This document shows positions 34,376 through 45,075 of a stretch of 64,000 bases of DNA, in pieces; positions within the stretch are counted from its first letter, which is position 1, and each line of letters opens with the position of its first letter. Under the pieces are notes generated by a model, which was not told the origin of the DNA, did not search any database, and saw only the letters and a program-made list of their open reading frames with translations. The translations under genes were made by a program, and so were the position numbers. Location of the stretch: positions 372,001 to 436,000 of the forward strand of contig NW_024881790.1 in assembly GCF_019059575.1 (NCBI RefSeq), in the 5' to 3' direction. Source of the DNA: Amphibalanus amphitrite. Its lineage: Eukaryota > Arthropoda > Thecostraca > Balanomorpha > Balanidae.

Positions 34376-34426
34376 CGCAACCCGATGTGGCAGCCTCCAC
34401 GTGGCGGGTTGCGGGGTAAAAGCTAA
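34376..34426 (+). promoter_or_regulatory. Helitron 3' terminal hairpin and CTAA end
   Basis: CGCAACCCG at 34376-34384 pairs exactly with CGGGTTGCG at 34405-34413; inside it ATGTGG pairs with CCACGT (one G-T pair), leaving a two-base bulge and a CAGCCT loop. Nine bases later comes CTAA, then T. This is the standard layout of a Helitron 3' terminus, where the hairpin marks the end of the mobilised strand. Confidence 0.85.
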
Positions 34427-34690
34427 TAGCCACACAGAGCGACACGTAAGTATTTCACTGTTGTATTCACTAGATTTGATTGCGTTGCAGAAACATGGCA
34501 TGTACTGTCACCTGCGCACTGCAGCTGCTGCTTCCACTTCTTATCACGACATGACTTAGTGTCAGCCCCGAGGAAGACAAGAGGACGCACGAGCGCTGCG
34601 CTGGATTCTCCGACAGCATCTTCTTAGCCGCGGTGGTGACTGATACAACCAGCGTCTTACGGGTAAGGCAAGAAATAAAGCATGGTTTGG
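34427..34690. other. Short spacer between the Helitron and the array
   Basis: No gene recognised. It begins right after the Helitron 3' end and ends where TAGGG-like repeats of the array start. Confidence 0.45.
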
Positions 34691-35172
34691 TATGTGTTGA
34701 GTAGAACTTCTGGGTAGGGTAGGGTAGTGTAGCATATGGTAGGGTTGAGTGCATAAGGGCCAGCATGCGAAAGACTCAAACAACCCGTAATCAGCACCAT
34801 CATACCATACACTTTAAAGAATCAAATTTCACCTAACTCATACAAATAAAAATCAACCTCATACATCAAACTAATGGCACCATGAACAATAGCCATCGAA
34901 ACGTACAGTTATCGCGTTCATCCATCCATCCATCCTGGGTAGGGTAGGGTATTGTAGTGTATGTTAAGTTTGAGTGCATAAGGGCCCAACATCCGAAAGA
35001 CTCAAACAACCCGGTAATCAGCACCAGCATACCATACAGTTCAATTAAAACCAAATGTCAAACTTCACCTAGCTCATACAAATAAGAATATAACCTCATA
35101 CACCCAAACTAATGCCCCCATTAACAATATCTATCGAATCTATACAGTTATCGCGCAAACATGGCCATCTAG
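34691..35172 (+). repeat. Array left edge: two copies of a ~215-bp tail-like segment
   Basis: TGGGTAGGGTAGGGTA followed by GAGTGCATAAGGGCC, GAAAGACTCAAACAACCC and CAAACTAATG occurs at about 34710-34914 and again at about 34937-35150. The second copy ends ACAGTTATCGCGCAAAC...ATCTAG at 35172, resembling the unit tails. A short (ATCC)n tract lies at 34918-34935. Confidence 0.7.
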
Positions 35173-37605
35173 TCGGATATATTATAAAAGAGAAGTTGTC
35201 TGTGTGTCACAAACGAAAAGTGTCATCCACATCTGGGTGTCTTGCGCCGGAACGGCGCCATGTAGGGGCGTGAAATTTGGCAGGCACCAAGCGTGGTCAA
35301 ATCGAACGATGGTATTAAAATTTGGGCGCGATCCGACCAAGGGTGCGTCTCTGGCAGGGTCGCGAGCACGAGGCACGCTCGCCATTGGTTTAACACGGGG
35401 CGCGAAAAACGGCGACATCGGCCGAAATCGCTCCGACGCCTGCTCCTCTCCGGGCCTATATCTTGACGACCGGTGGTCACAGCGACACGCGGTTGCCACC
35501 GATCGATAGAGGAGAGATAAAGCTACCGTATTGATATAGTTTTATAACGTTGGTCGCGTCACGTGCACATCAGGACCTTTTGTTGTACAGAAATGGACGA
35601 TTTCGTGCCTCGTAGACATAAAATCGGTGCCGTTTGAAAACGGTTTGGCCGAATGAAATCGGTATGGCACCATTTTTTAGGTAATTGCACGTGTGATGCA
35701 ATGAATGAAAAGAAAAAGTGATTTTTACTACCACTTCCTTAATAATGAAAAATTTATTTGAAAGTGTGATGCGCGCAGAGTGCGCTGTCCTTTACAACAT
35801 CATAACGCATCGAAAACGTTAAAAATTGACCATGAAACGCACATATTCGGATAGCGCATTCTTTTCTGATCAATATCCACCCAAAATATTATCAAAAAGT
35901 CAATAAACTACCGTGAAAATGACTCAGGCATACCACAGTGTTTTGTTAACGTTAGACATATTTTCCGATGAAATCCGATCGATGGCTTATAGCCGGCATG
36001 TCATTAAACATTTGACTATCAGTCAGCACGGCATAGGCTGCAAGGCACCGCCCGCTTAGGGATATCGCAAACCCTTGAAAATTGTACTTGCATATAACTC
36101 AGTCGTTTCTGGGCCGATTGCGCTGAAACTTGGACTTTCGGCAGGCAAGGCACTCACCAAGCGATGTACGGTCATGTGTCACAGGTGGGGTGGACTCATG
36201 CACGTGCGCACGTGTGGGGTCCCTTTCTACATCTCAAGAACGGCTGGGCCGATTTCACTCACATTTTGTACACTGTTAGGGACAATTTAGACAGGTGGCT
36301 TACATAAGTCATCTGGAGTCTCAGTAAGCGCGTGCGCACGTGCAGGGGCCCATTTATATATCTCAAGAACCGGTAGGACGACAGCACTCAAATGTTGTGA
36401 AACTCTTTGGTCAAGTATGAGTAGGGCATGAGTATGCCGGGTATAGGTAGGGTACGGTATGGGAAGGGTAGGGTATGGGTAGGGTAGGGTAGGGTAGGGT
36501 AGGGTAGGGTAGGGTATTGTATGGGTAGGGTATTGTAAAGGATAGAGGTAGTTTTGGGTATGGGTAGGATAGGGTAGAGGTAGGTTTGCCGTTTGGGTAG
36601 GGTAGGGTAAAGTTGGGTATGATAGGGTAAAGTTCGGTATGGTAGGGTATAAGGTAATCGTAGGGTAGGGTATGGGTAGGGTATGGGTAGGACTAGGGTA
36701 TGGGTAGGGTATGTATATTGGTAGGGTAGGGTAGGGCCTTTTGCGGCTTTTCCTATTGGCGGCGGTTAGGCGTGCGATGTGGGCGGTTTCCTTTGTTGCG
36801 GCGTTTGCGGCGTTTTGCGGTTGGCGGCGGGCAGGCGTGCGATTCGGGCGGGCGGTTTTTTGCGGCGGCGTTTGCGTTTTTGCGGTGTTTGCGTTTATCG
36901 GCACGCGGTCGTTTTTTGCGGCGTTTTGCGGTTGGCGGCGGGCAGGCGTGCGATGCGGGCGGTTTTTTGCGGCGGTGTTTGTTTGGTGGCGGTCGGGCGG
37001 GCGATGCGGGCGGTTTTGATTTGTTTTCGGCGTTTTTGCGTTTTTTTGCGGTTTACGGCGGGCGGGCGATTTTTTATTTGTTTTTATTTATTGCGACGTT
37101 TGCGTTGGCGCTTCGGGCGTGCGTTTTGCGTTTGGGGCGGGCGGGCGCTTTTTTGGTTCCTTTTTTCGGTGTTTGCGTTTGGGGCGAGCGGGCGCTTTTT
37201 TGCGGTGTTTGCGTTTGGTGGCGGGCGGGCGATTTTTAGGCGTTTTCGGTTGGCGGTTAGCGTGCGTTCGATGCGAACGGTTTTATTTTTGCGGCGTTTT
37301 TGCGTTTTTTTGCGTCGGGCGGGCGATTCTTTATTTTTTTGCGACGTTTGCGTCGGCATTTCGGGCGTGCCTTTGGCGCATTTTGCGGTGTTTGCGTTTT
37401 GCGGCGGGCGGGCGGCGTTTCACAATTCAAAGTCCCAACATTCGGATCTCAATTGCTCCTCGAAAAGCCATACACACCTACTATACAGTTTAATGAAGAA
37501 ACTACCAAACTCTACTTATTAAACCTAGAAGTTTTGACAACCAAACTGATAATCCCCTTAATATATCTCGAACCTATACAGTTATCGCGTAAACCTGTAT
37601 TCTAG
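35173..37605 (+). repeat. Array unit 1 (2433 bp)
   Basis: Starts TCGGATATATTATAAAAG directly after CTAG, and ends ...GTATTCTAG. Blocks: Helitron-like 5' block 35173-36420, TAGGG-rich block 36421-36735, G+T block 36736-37420, tail 37421-37605. Its G+T block is the shortest of the array, and the longest pure TAGGG run (about 36477-36513) is here. The open frames it contains (for example plus 36779-37522) are products of the skewed composition. Confidence 0.85.
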
Positions 37606-40287
37606 TCGGATATATTATAAAAGAGAAGTTGTCGGTCTGTACGTCTGTGTGTCACAAACGAAAAGTGTCATCCACATCTGGGTGTCTTGCGCCGGAACGG
37701 CGCCATGTAGAGGCGTGAAATTTGAAAGTCGACAAGCGTGGTCAAATCGAACGATCGTATCAAAATCTGGGCGCGATCCGACCAGGGGTGCGTCTCTGGC
37801 AGGGTCGCGAGCACGAGCCACGCTCGCCATTGGTTTAGCACGGGGCGCGAAAATTGGCGATATTGGCCGAAATCGGTGCGACGCGTGCTCCTTTCCGGGC
37901 TTATATCTTGACGACCGCTGGTCACAGCGACACGCGGTTGCCACCGATCGATAGAGGAGAGATAACGCTAGCGTATTGATATGTTTTTATAACGTTGGGC
38001 GCGTCACGTGCACATCAGGACCAATTGTTGTGAAAAAATGACCGATTTCGTGCCTCGTGGAGGAAAAATCGGTGCCGTTTGAAAACGGTTTGACCGAATT
38101 AAATCGGTGTCATTCCATTTTTTAGGTAAATATACGAGTAAATGAATGATGGAAAACAAAAAGTGATTATGTCTACCATTTCCTTAATAACGAAAGATTT
38201 ATTTGAAAGTTTGATACACGCCGAGTGCGCTGTCTTTACAACATCATAACGCATCGAAAACGTTGAAAATTGACCATGAAACGCACATATTCGGATAGCG
38301 CATTCTTTTCTGATCAATATCCACCCAAAATATTATCAAAAAGTCAATAAACTTCCGTGAAAATGACTCAGGCATACCACCGTGTTTTGTTAACGTTAGA
38401 CATATTTTCCGATGAAATCCGATCGATGGCTTATAGCCGGCATGTCATTAAACTTTTGCCAATCAGTCAGCACGGCATAGGCTACAAGGCACCGCTGGCT
38501 TAAGGATATCGCCAAACCCTTGAAAATTGTACTTGCATATAACTCAGTCGTTTCTGGGCCGATTGCGCTGAAACTTGGACTTTCGGCAGGCAGGGCACTC
38601 ACCAAGCGATGTAGGGTCATGTGTCACAGGTGGGGTGGACTCATGCACGTGCGCACGTGAGGGGGTCCGCTTCTACATCTGATGAATCCCTGGGTCGATT
38701 TCACTCAAATTTTGTACATTTTTGGGGACAATTTAGATAGGTGGCTCACATAACTCATCTGGAGTCTCAGTAAGCGCGTGCGCACGTGCAGGGGTCCATT
38801 TATATACCTCAAGAACAGGTAGGACGATAGCACTCAAATTTGGTTACACTCCTCGGTCAAGTATGAGTAGGGCATGAGTATGCCGGGTATAGGTAGGGTA
38901 CGGTATGGGAAGGGTAGGGTTTGGGTAGGGTAGGCTTTGGGTAGGGTAGGGTAGGATAGGATAGGGTACGTATGGGTAGGGTAGGGTAGGTTATTGTATG
39001 GGTAGTGTATAGGATAGATGTAGTTTTGGGTATGGGTAGGGTTAAGTCGTATGGTAAGGTATAGGGTAGGGGTAGGTTTGCCGTTTGGGTAGGGAAGGGT
39101 AAAGTTGGGTATGCTAGGTTAAAGTTGGGTATGGTAGGGTATAAGGTAAACGTAGGGTAGGGTATGGGTAGGGTATTGGTAGGACTAGGGTATGGGTAGG
39201 GTATGTATATTGGTAGGGTAGGGTAGGGCCTTTTGCGGCTTTTTCGATTGGCGGCGGTTAGGCGTGCGATGCGGGCGGTTTCCTTTGTCGCGGCGTTTGC
39301 GGTGTTTTGCGGTTGGCGGCGGGCAGGCGTGCGATGCGGGCGTTTTTTTGCGGCGGTGTTTGCGTTTTTGCGGTGTTTGCGTTTGTCGGCGGGCGGCCGT
39401 TTTTTTGCGGCGTTTTGCGGTTGGCGGCGGGCAGGCGTTCGATGCGGGCGGTTTTTTTGCGGCGGTGTTTGTGTTTGGCGGCGGGCGGGCGGGCGATGCG
39501 GGCGGTTTTGATTTGTTTGCGGCGTTTTGCGTTTTTTGCGGTTTGCGACGGGGGGCGATTTTTTATTTGTTTTAATTTATTGCGACGTTTGCGTTGGGGT
39601 TTCGGGCGTGCGTTTTGCGTTTTGGGTCGGGCGGGCGCTATTTTGTTTCTTTTTTACGGTGTTTGCGTTTGAGGCGAGCGGGCACTTTTTTGCGGTGTTT
39701 GTGTTTGGTGGCGGGCGGGCGATTTTTAGGCGTTTTCGGTTGGCCGTTAGCGTGCGTGCGATGCAGACGGTTTTTAGGCGTTTTTGCGTTTTTTTTTGCG
39801 TTGGGCGGGCGATTGTTTATTTTTTGCGGCGTTTGCGTCGGAATTTCGGGTGTGCCTTTGGCGCATTTTGCGGTTTTAGTGTTTGGCGGCGAGCGGCCGT
39901 TTTTTTTTTCGAGGCGTTTGCGGTTGGCGGCGGGTGGGCGGGCGATGCGGGCGGTTTTCATTTTTCCGGCGTTTGCGGTTGGCGGCGGGCTGCGCGCGAT
40001 GCGGGCGGTTTTTATTTTTTTTGCGGCGTTTGCGGTTGGAAGCGGTCGTTTTTTATTTTTGCGGACTTTGCGGTTGGCGGCGGGCGGGCGTGTTTTTTTT
40101 TTTAATAATTCAAAGTCCAAACTTTTGGATCCGTAGTGCTCCTCGAAAAGCCATGCCTACCTACTATACATTTAAATAAAGTAACTATCAAACTCAACCC
40201 TACTTATATAAACATACAAACCAAACTAATGGCCCCATCAACAATATCTATCCAAACGTACAGTTATCGCGTAAACCTGTATTCTAG
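37606..40287 (+). repeat. Array unit 2 (2682 bp), near-identical to unit 6
   Basis: Blocks: 5' block 37606-38870, TAGGG-rich 38871-39229, G+T 39230-40098, tail 40099-40287. Sequence agrees with unit 6 almost base for base at a constant offset of 11890 until a few single-base length changes in homopolymer runs of the G+T block. Other units differ from it by several percent. Confidence 0.88.
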
Positions 40288-42869
40288 TCGGCTATATTAT
40301 AAAAGAGAAGTTGTCGGTCTGTCTGTAACAACCAAAAAGTGTCATCCACATCTGGGTGTCTTGCGCCGGAACGGCGCCATGTAGGAGCGTGAAATTTGGC
40401 AGGCACCAAGAGTGGTCAAATCGAACGATCGTATTAAAATTTGGGCGCGATCCGACCAGGGGTGTGTCTCTGGCAGGGTCGCGAGCACGAGGCACGCTCG
40501 CCATTGGTTTAACACGGGGCGCGAAAACGGCGCCGTCGGCCGAAATCGGTGCGAGCCGTGTCCCTTTCCGGGCTTATATCTTGACGACCAGTTGTCACAG
40601 CGACACGCGGTTGCCACCGATCGATAGAGGAGAGATAAAGCTAGCGTGTTGATATGGTTTTATAACGTTGGGCGCGTCACGTGCACATCAGGACCCATTG
40701 TTGTGAAAAAATGACCGATTTCGTGCCTCGTGGAGGAAAAATCGGTGCCGTTTGAAAACGGTTTGGCCGAATGAAATCGGTGTGGTACCATTTTTTAGGT
40801 AAATATATGAGAAAATGGATGATGGTAAACAAAAAGTGATTATGTCTACCATTTCCTTAATAATGTAAAATTCATTTGAAAGGTTGATGCGCGCCGAGTA
40901 CGCTGTCGTTTACAACACGATAACGTATCGAAAACGTTGAAAATTGACCATGAAACACACATATTCGGATAGCGCATTCTTTTCTGATCAATATCCACCC
41001 AAAATATTATCGAAAAGTCAATAAACTTCCGTGAAAATGACTCAGGCATACCACCGTGTTTTGTTAACGTTAGACATATTTTCCGATGAAATCCGATCGA
41101 TGGCTTATAGCCGGCATGTCATTAAACTTTTGCCAATCAGTCAGCACGGCATAGGCTACAAGGTACCGCTGGCTTAAGGATATCGCCAAACCCTTGAAAA
41201 TTGTACTTGCATATAACTCAGTCGTTTCTGGGCCGATTCCGCTGAAACTTGGACTGTCGGTAGGCAGGGCACTCACCAAGCGATGTAGGGTCATGTGTCA
41301 CAGGTGGGGTGGACTCATGCACGTGCGCACGTGAGGGGTCTGCTTCTACATCTGATGAATCCCTGGGTCGATTTCACTCAAATTTTGTACATGACCATGA
41401 CTATGACCATGACTATGACTATGATGACCATGACTACGGTTAGGGACCAGTTATTAGGGTGCCGTGCACAAGTCAGTTGGGACCCATTTTGCACGTGCGC
41501 ACGTGCAGGGTGCCGCTTCCAGATCTCGAGAACGGCTGGGCCGATTGTGCTCAAATTTGGCACATTGCTAGAGACCGGTTAGTAGGGTGCCGTGCACAAG
41601 TCAGTTGGAGGTACCCCCTCGAAATTTCGCACGTGCAAGGCTCACCCTCTCGCTCGCTCCGTTAGTCGCCCCAAAAGGCGTTATACTGGCAGGGTATAAG
41701 GTAAACGTAGGGTAGGGTATGGATAGGGTATGGGTAGGACTAGGGTATGAGTAGAGCATGTATATTGGTAGGGTAGGGCCTTTTGCGGCTTTTTCGATTG
41801 GCGGCGGTTGGGCGTGCGATGCGGGCGGTTTCCTTTGTTGCGGCGTTTGCGGCGTTTTGCGGTTGGCGGCGGGCAGGCGTGCGATGCGGGCGGTTTTTTG
41901 CGGCGGTGTTTGCGTTTTTGCGGTGTTTGCGTTTGTCGGCGGGTGGCCATTTTTTGCGGCGTTTTGCGGTTGGCGGCGGGCAGGCGTGCGATGCGGGCGG
42001 TTTTTTTTGCGGAGGTGTTTGAGTTTGGCGGCGGGCGGGCGGGCGATGCGGGCGGTTTTGATTTGTTTGCGGCATTTTTGCGTTTTTTTTTGCGGTTTGC
42101 GGCGGGCGGGCGATTTTTTATTTGTTTTAATTTATTGCGACGTTTGCGTTGGCGTTTCGGGCGTGCGTTTTGAGCGTTTTGCGTTTTCGGGTGGGCGGGC
42201 GCTTTTTTGTTTCCTTTTTACGGTGTTTGCGTTTGGGGCGAGCGGGCGCTTTTTTGCGGTGTTTGTGTTTGGTGGCGGGCGGGCGATTTTTAGGCGTTTT
42301 CGGTTGGCGGTTAGCGTACGTACGATGCAGACGGTTTTTTAGGCGTTTTTGCGTTTTTTTTTTTGCGTTGGGCGGGCGATTGTTTATTTTTTGCCACGTT
42401 TGCGTCGGCATTTCGGGCGTGCCTTTGGCGCATTTTGCGGTTTTAGCGTTTGGCGGCGACCGGCCGTTTTTTCGAGGCGTTTGCGGTTGGCGGCGGGCGG
42501 GCGTGCGATGCAGGCGGTTTTCATTTTTGCGGCGTTTGCGGTTGGCGGCGGGCGGGCGCGCGATGCGGGCAGTTTTTATTTTTTGCGGCGTTTGCGGTAT
42601 TTTTTTGCGGTTGGAGGCGGTCGTTTTTTATTTGTGCGGCGTTTGCGGTTGGCGGCGGGCGGGCGTGTTTTTTTTTTTTAATTCAATGTCCAAACTTTTG
42701 GATCCGTAGTGCTCCTCGAAAAGCCACACCCACCTATTACACAATTGAATAAAGTAACTATCAAACTCAACCCTACTTATATAAACATAAAAGTTTTGAC
42801 AACCAAACTAATGGCCCCATCTACAGTATCTATCCAAACGTACAGTTATCGCGTAAACCTGTATTCTAG
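40288..42869 (+). repeat. Array unit 3 (2582 bp)
   Basis: Blocks: 5' block 40288-41690, a reduced TAGGG-rich block 41691-41780, G+T 41781-42680, tail 42681-42869. Within the 5' block it has a (CATGACTATGAC)-type microsatellite at 41392-41440, then a direct duplication of about 120 bp (AGGGTGCCGTGCACAAGTCA near 41456 and 41585) not seen in the other units. Confidence 0.85.
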
Positions 42870-43155
42870 TCGGATATATTATAAAAGAGAAGTTGTCTGT
42901 GTGTCACAAACGAAAAGTGTCATCCACATCTGGGTGTCTTGCGCCGGAACGGCGCCATGTAGGAGCGTGAAATTTGGCAGTCGACAAGCGCGGTCAAATC
43001 GAACGATCGTATTAAAATTTGGGCGCGATCCGACCAGGGGTGCGTCTCTGGCGGCGTCGCGAGCACGAGCCACGCTCGCCATTGGTTTAGCACGGGGCGC
43101 GAAAAACGGCGCCGTCGGCCGAAATCGGTCCGACGCGTGCTCCTTTCCGGGCCTA

Positions 43156-45075
43156 CACTGTAAAAAATGCTAACAAACCAGTTAGTTAATTCTTCAAGCA
43201 AAATCTAGTATTAAAACACACGTTGTTGCAAAAAACGGGTCAGATAACACATATGTTTGCAACCTAACACCACAGCCATTTCATCGAAGCAGAAAAGCTA
43301 ACATCATTGTAAGCCGACAAATATTATCCGTGCAAACCATGCCGTGTTATTTGACAAACATGTTTGTTTATGCTTCCTTTGCCTTTTTTTCTAGATAACG
43401 TGTTAACTAACAAATGAAACGCATGTTGAAACCCACAATCTTAGTTTTCTTACTACCCTTTTTGTTGTAGCATTACAAAGACCTTAGTTAATTGAAAAAA
43501 ATCGCCATTTTGTGCGCCCCTCTGCGCCCGCCATGTTCAGTCTGTGCCAAGTCGGAGAAGGGAGAGGACGTGTGCGTTGTGAAGGAGCTGAGCTGTGGCG
43601 TATAAGTGTTGCGTGTGCAGTATGTAAGGAGCTGCTGTGATGTTAAGAATAAGAATAATAATAAGTCAAACAGTGAAATGATATGGATTGTTGGAAATGG
43701 CTTTCATCCTTACTGGTATGGTGAGTGATTATGGGAAAGATCAGTGCAGATATTGCTGGCGTTTTAGTGTGGTTTATGTACCTATGTCACTCATTTTCTT
43801 TTCAATTGAACCTCCAACCAGGCTTTATAGGGTCTCAGGTTGGAGACACTCACTGTTCATTTGTTGACTGTCAATTGACGTCTATAAGTACAAATGACGG
43901 ACTGAACAATGAGCCTGTTGCACACTAAAACCGCATTAAGCTTTGAACAAGAAATTAAATGTACCTAATTTTTGGTTGGGCACTCAACCAGTGAACGCGG
44001 TGAGGTGCTGTTTTATGCAATTCCTGTCACTGCACCCATGTTGTCAAATAAATTTCTTGTAGACACATGAGCCACCATTGTTCGGTCAGGGATTTTTTGC
44101 CATTTTGTTGCAATTTAGTTTACCCATATCGACAGAAATGAAGCATTCTCAATGTTTTCGTGATAGTTATTTGGAGCCTGTATGGTGTCATGGCTGGTGC
44201 GGATTCCTGCAGGCTATATATAATTGCAGGTGTGAATCAGTGCAGATTTGTCACCACGACCGGTGCAGATTACCGACTGATTTATGACGTTGGTTGGCTT
44301 GAGGTTGGTTGCGTTGCTTCATTCGTTGGTTTGAATAAACATCTTTGTGTTTAAATACTCGTCTGTATGATACTTTTTTTTAAATAAAAATTTCGACGCC
44401 TGTCGCAACACGGTGTGTGAAAACGCACAACATGTATATAAACTGTAAAACATATTTGCACGTTTCGAGTCATCCTGGCAAATCTCACTAACCAAATGCG
44501 TGTAAACTTTGTATTTACACACTGCATCCCGATCCCGAAGTTTATAACGCATTTGGCTAATGATATTTGCCTGGATAACATGTGCACGTTGTGCAACTCT
44601 CGGCAGAAGCTTGTGAAGCTTACTCACATTTTGCGTGTAAGCGTGTTTCTTCTGTGTGTGTTATGTAACACCGAAGTTAGTTATCCTGCAACTAGGCGAT
44701 GCCTAGTTGCATGATAACTGACTTCGGTGTTACATAACACGCACAAAAGGAAACACGCTTACACGCAAAATGCTAGTAAGCTTCACACGCTTTTGCCTAG
44801 TGAGATTTGCCAGGATAACTAACTTTTTAGTTACTCTACACGCATAATATTAGTACATTGACAGGTAGATATTAGTTAAGTAACACGGTCACACGCAAAA
44901 GGCGTGTAGGTCAACACCACGTCGAAAACTAATGTCTTAGTTTCATAACACGTTTTTTCTTAAAAGCGTGTTATATAAAACACGTTTGACCAGTAGATGC
45001 GTGTAAACTTTACACGCTTTAGGTTAGTGAGATTTGCCATGATAACACGGAAGTTAGTTAACATTTTTTACAGTG
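43156..45075. mobile_element. TA-flanked non-autonomous DNA transposon
   Basis: Inverted ends CACTGTAAAAAATGCTAAC (left) and CACTGTAAAAAATGTTAAC (right, read inward), flanked by TA at 43154-43155 and 45076-45077. Other array units read GGGCCTATATCTTGACG across the site, so the empty site is known exactly. 1920 bp. The right half (about 44400-45070) is full of inverted copies of a motif like ACACGCTTACACGC. The left half (43500-44350) looks unrelated and gene-like in composition (several short frames, one AATAAA near 44334) but I recognise no protein. TA duplication suggests Tc1/mariner mobilisation. Confidence 0.85.
44609..44789. repeat. Large palindrome, ~89-bp arms
   Basis: The arm 44609-44697 and the arm 44701-44789 are inverted copies (about nine of ten bases agree) separated by only three bases (GAT). 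The centre is AACTAGGC-GAT-GCCTAGTT. It can extrude as a long hairpin. Related inverted pieces occur near 44470-44530 and 44990-45050. Confidence 0.85.

Larger units (their letters stand above)
25079..34426 (+). mobile_element. Helitron, apparently with both ends
   Basis: The 5' end is placed at TCTATATTATGATTTATAAG (25079), preceded by A. The same TC terminus is joined to a CTAG end at 58038 in the array, which supports it as a true terminus. The 3' end is placed at CTAA (34423-34426), followed by T, nine bases after a strong hairpin at 34376-34413. A-TC...CTRR-T ends with a 3' hairpin and no target duplication are the Helitron signature. Inside is a four-exon Rep/helicase gene. Length 9348 bp, of which the introns contain later insertions. 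The first ~790 bp (25079-25870) is related to the start of every unit in the 35-58 kb array. It moves by a rolling-circle-type mechanism using Rep nicking and helicase unwinding. Confidence 0.82.

Noticed and set aside
35182-35499. Conserved ~109-codon minus-strand frame at the start of each array unit (also at 37615, 49505, 52188, 54908)
   Set aside because: It recurs because the units are copies. The plus strand is open over the same stretch, and substitutions between units do not look codon-biased by eye. A proper dN/dS test could reopen this.
36477-36513. Interstitial telomere
   Set aside because: The pentamer is TAGGG rather than TTAGG or TTAGGG, and it is interspersed with variants and confined to a fixed position in each unit.
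36741-37522. Long open frames in the G+T blocks of the array (also at 39233-40179, 41758-42752, 46379-47373, 48436-49331, 50747-52070, 53846-54708, 57011-57879), up to 337 codons
   Set aside because: They overlap in several phases and on both strands, consist of a few residues (Arg, Gly, Ala, Phe, Cys) from repeated GCG/TTT words, and shift phase between otherwise similar units. They reflect base composition.
43725-43928. Captured host gene inside the 43156-45075 element
   Set aside because: The stretch has gene-like composition, but the frames are short and I recognise no protein, so capture is only a possibility.
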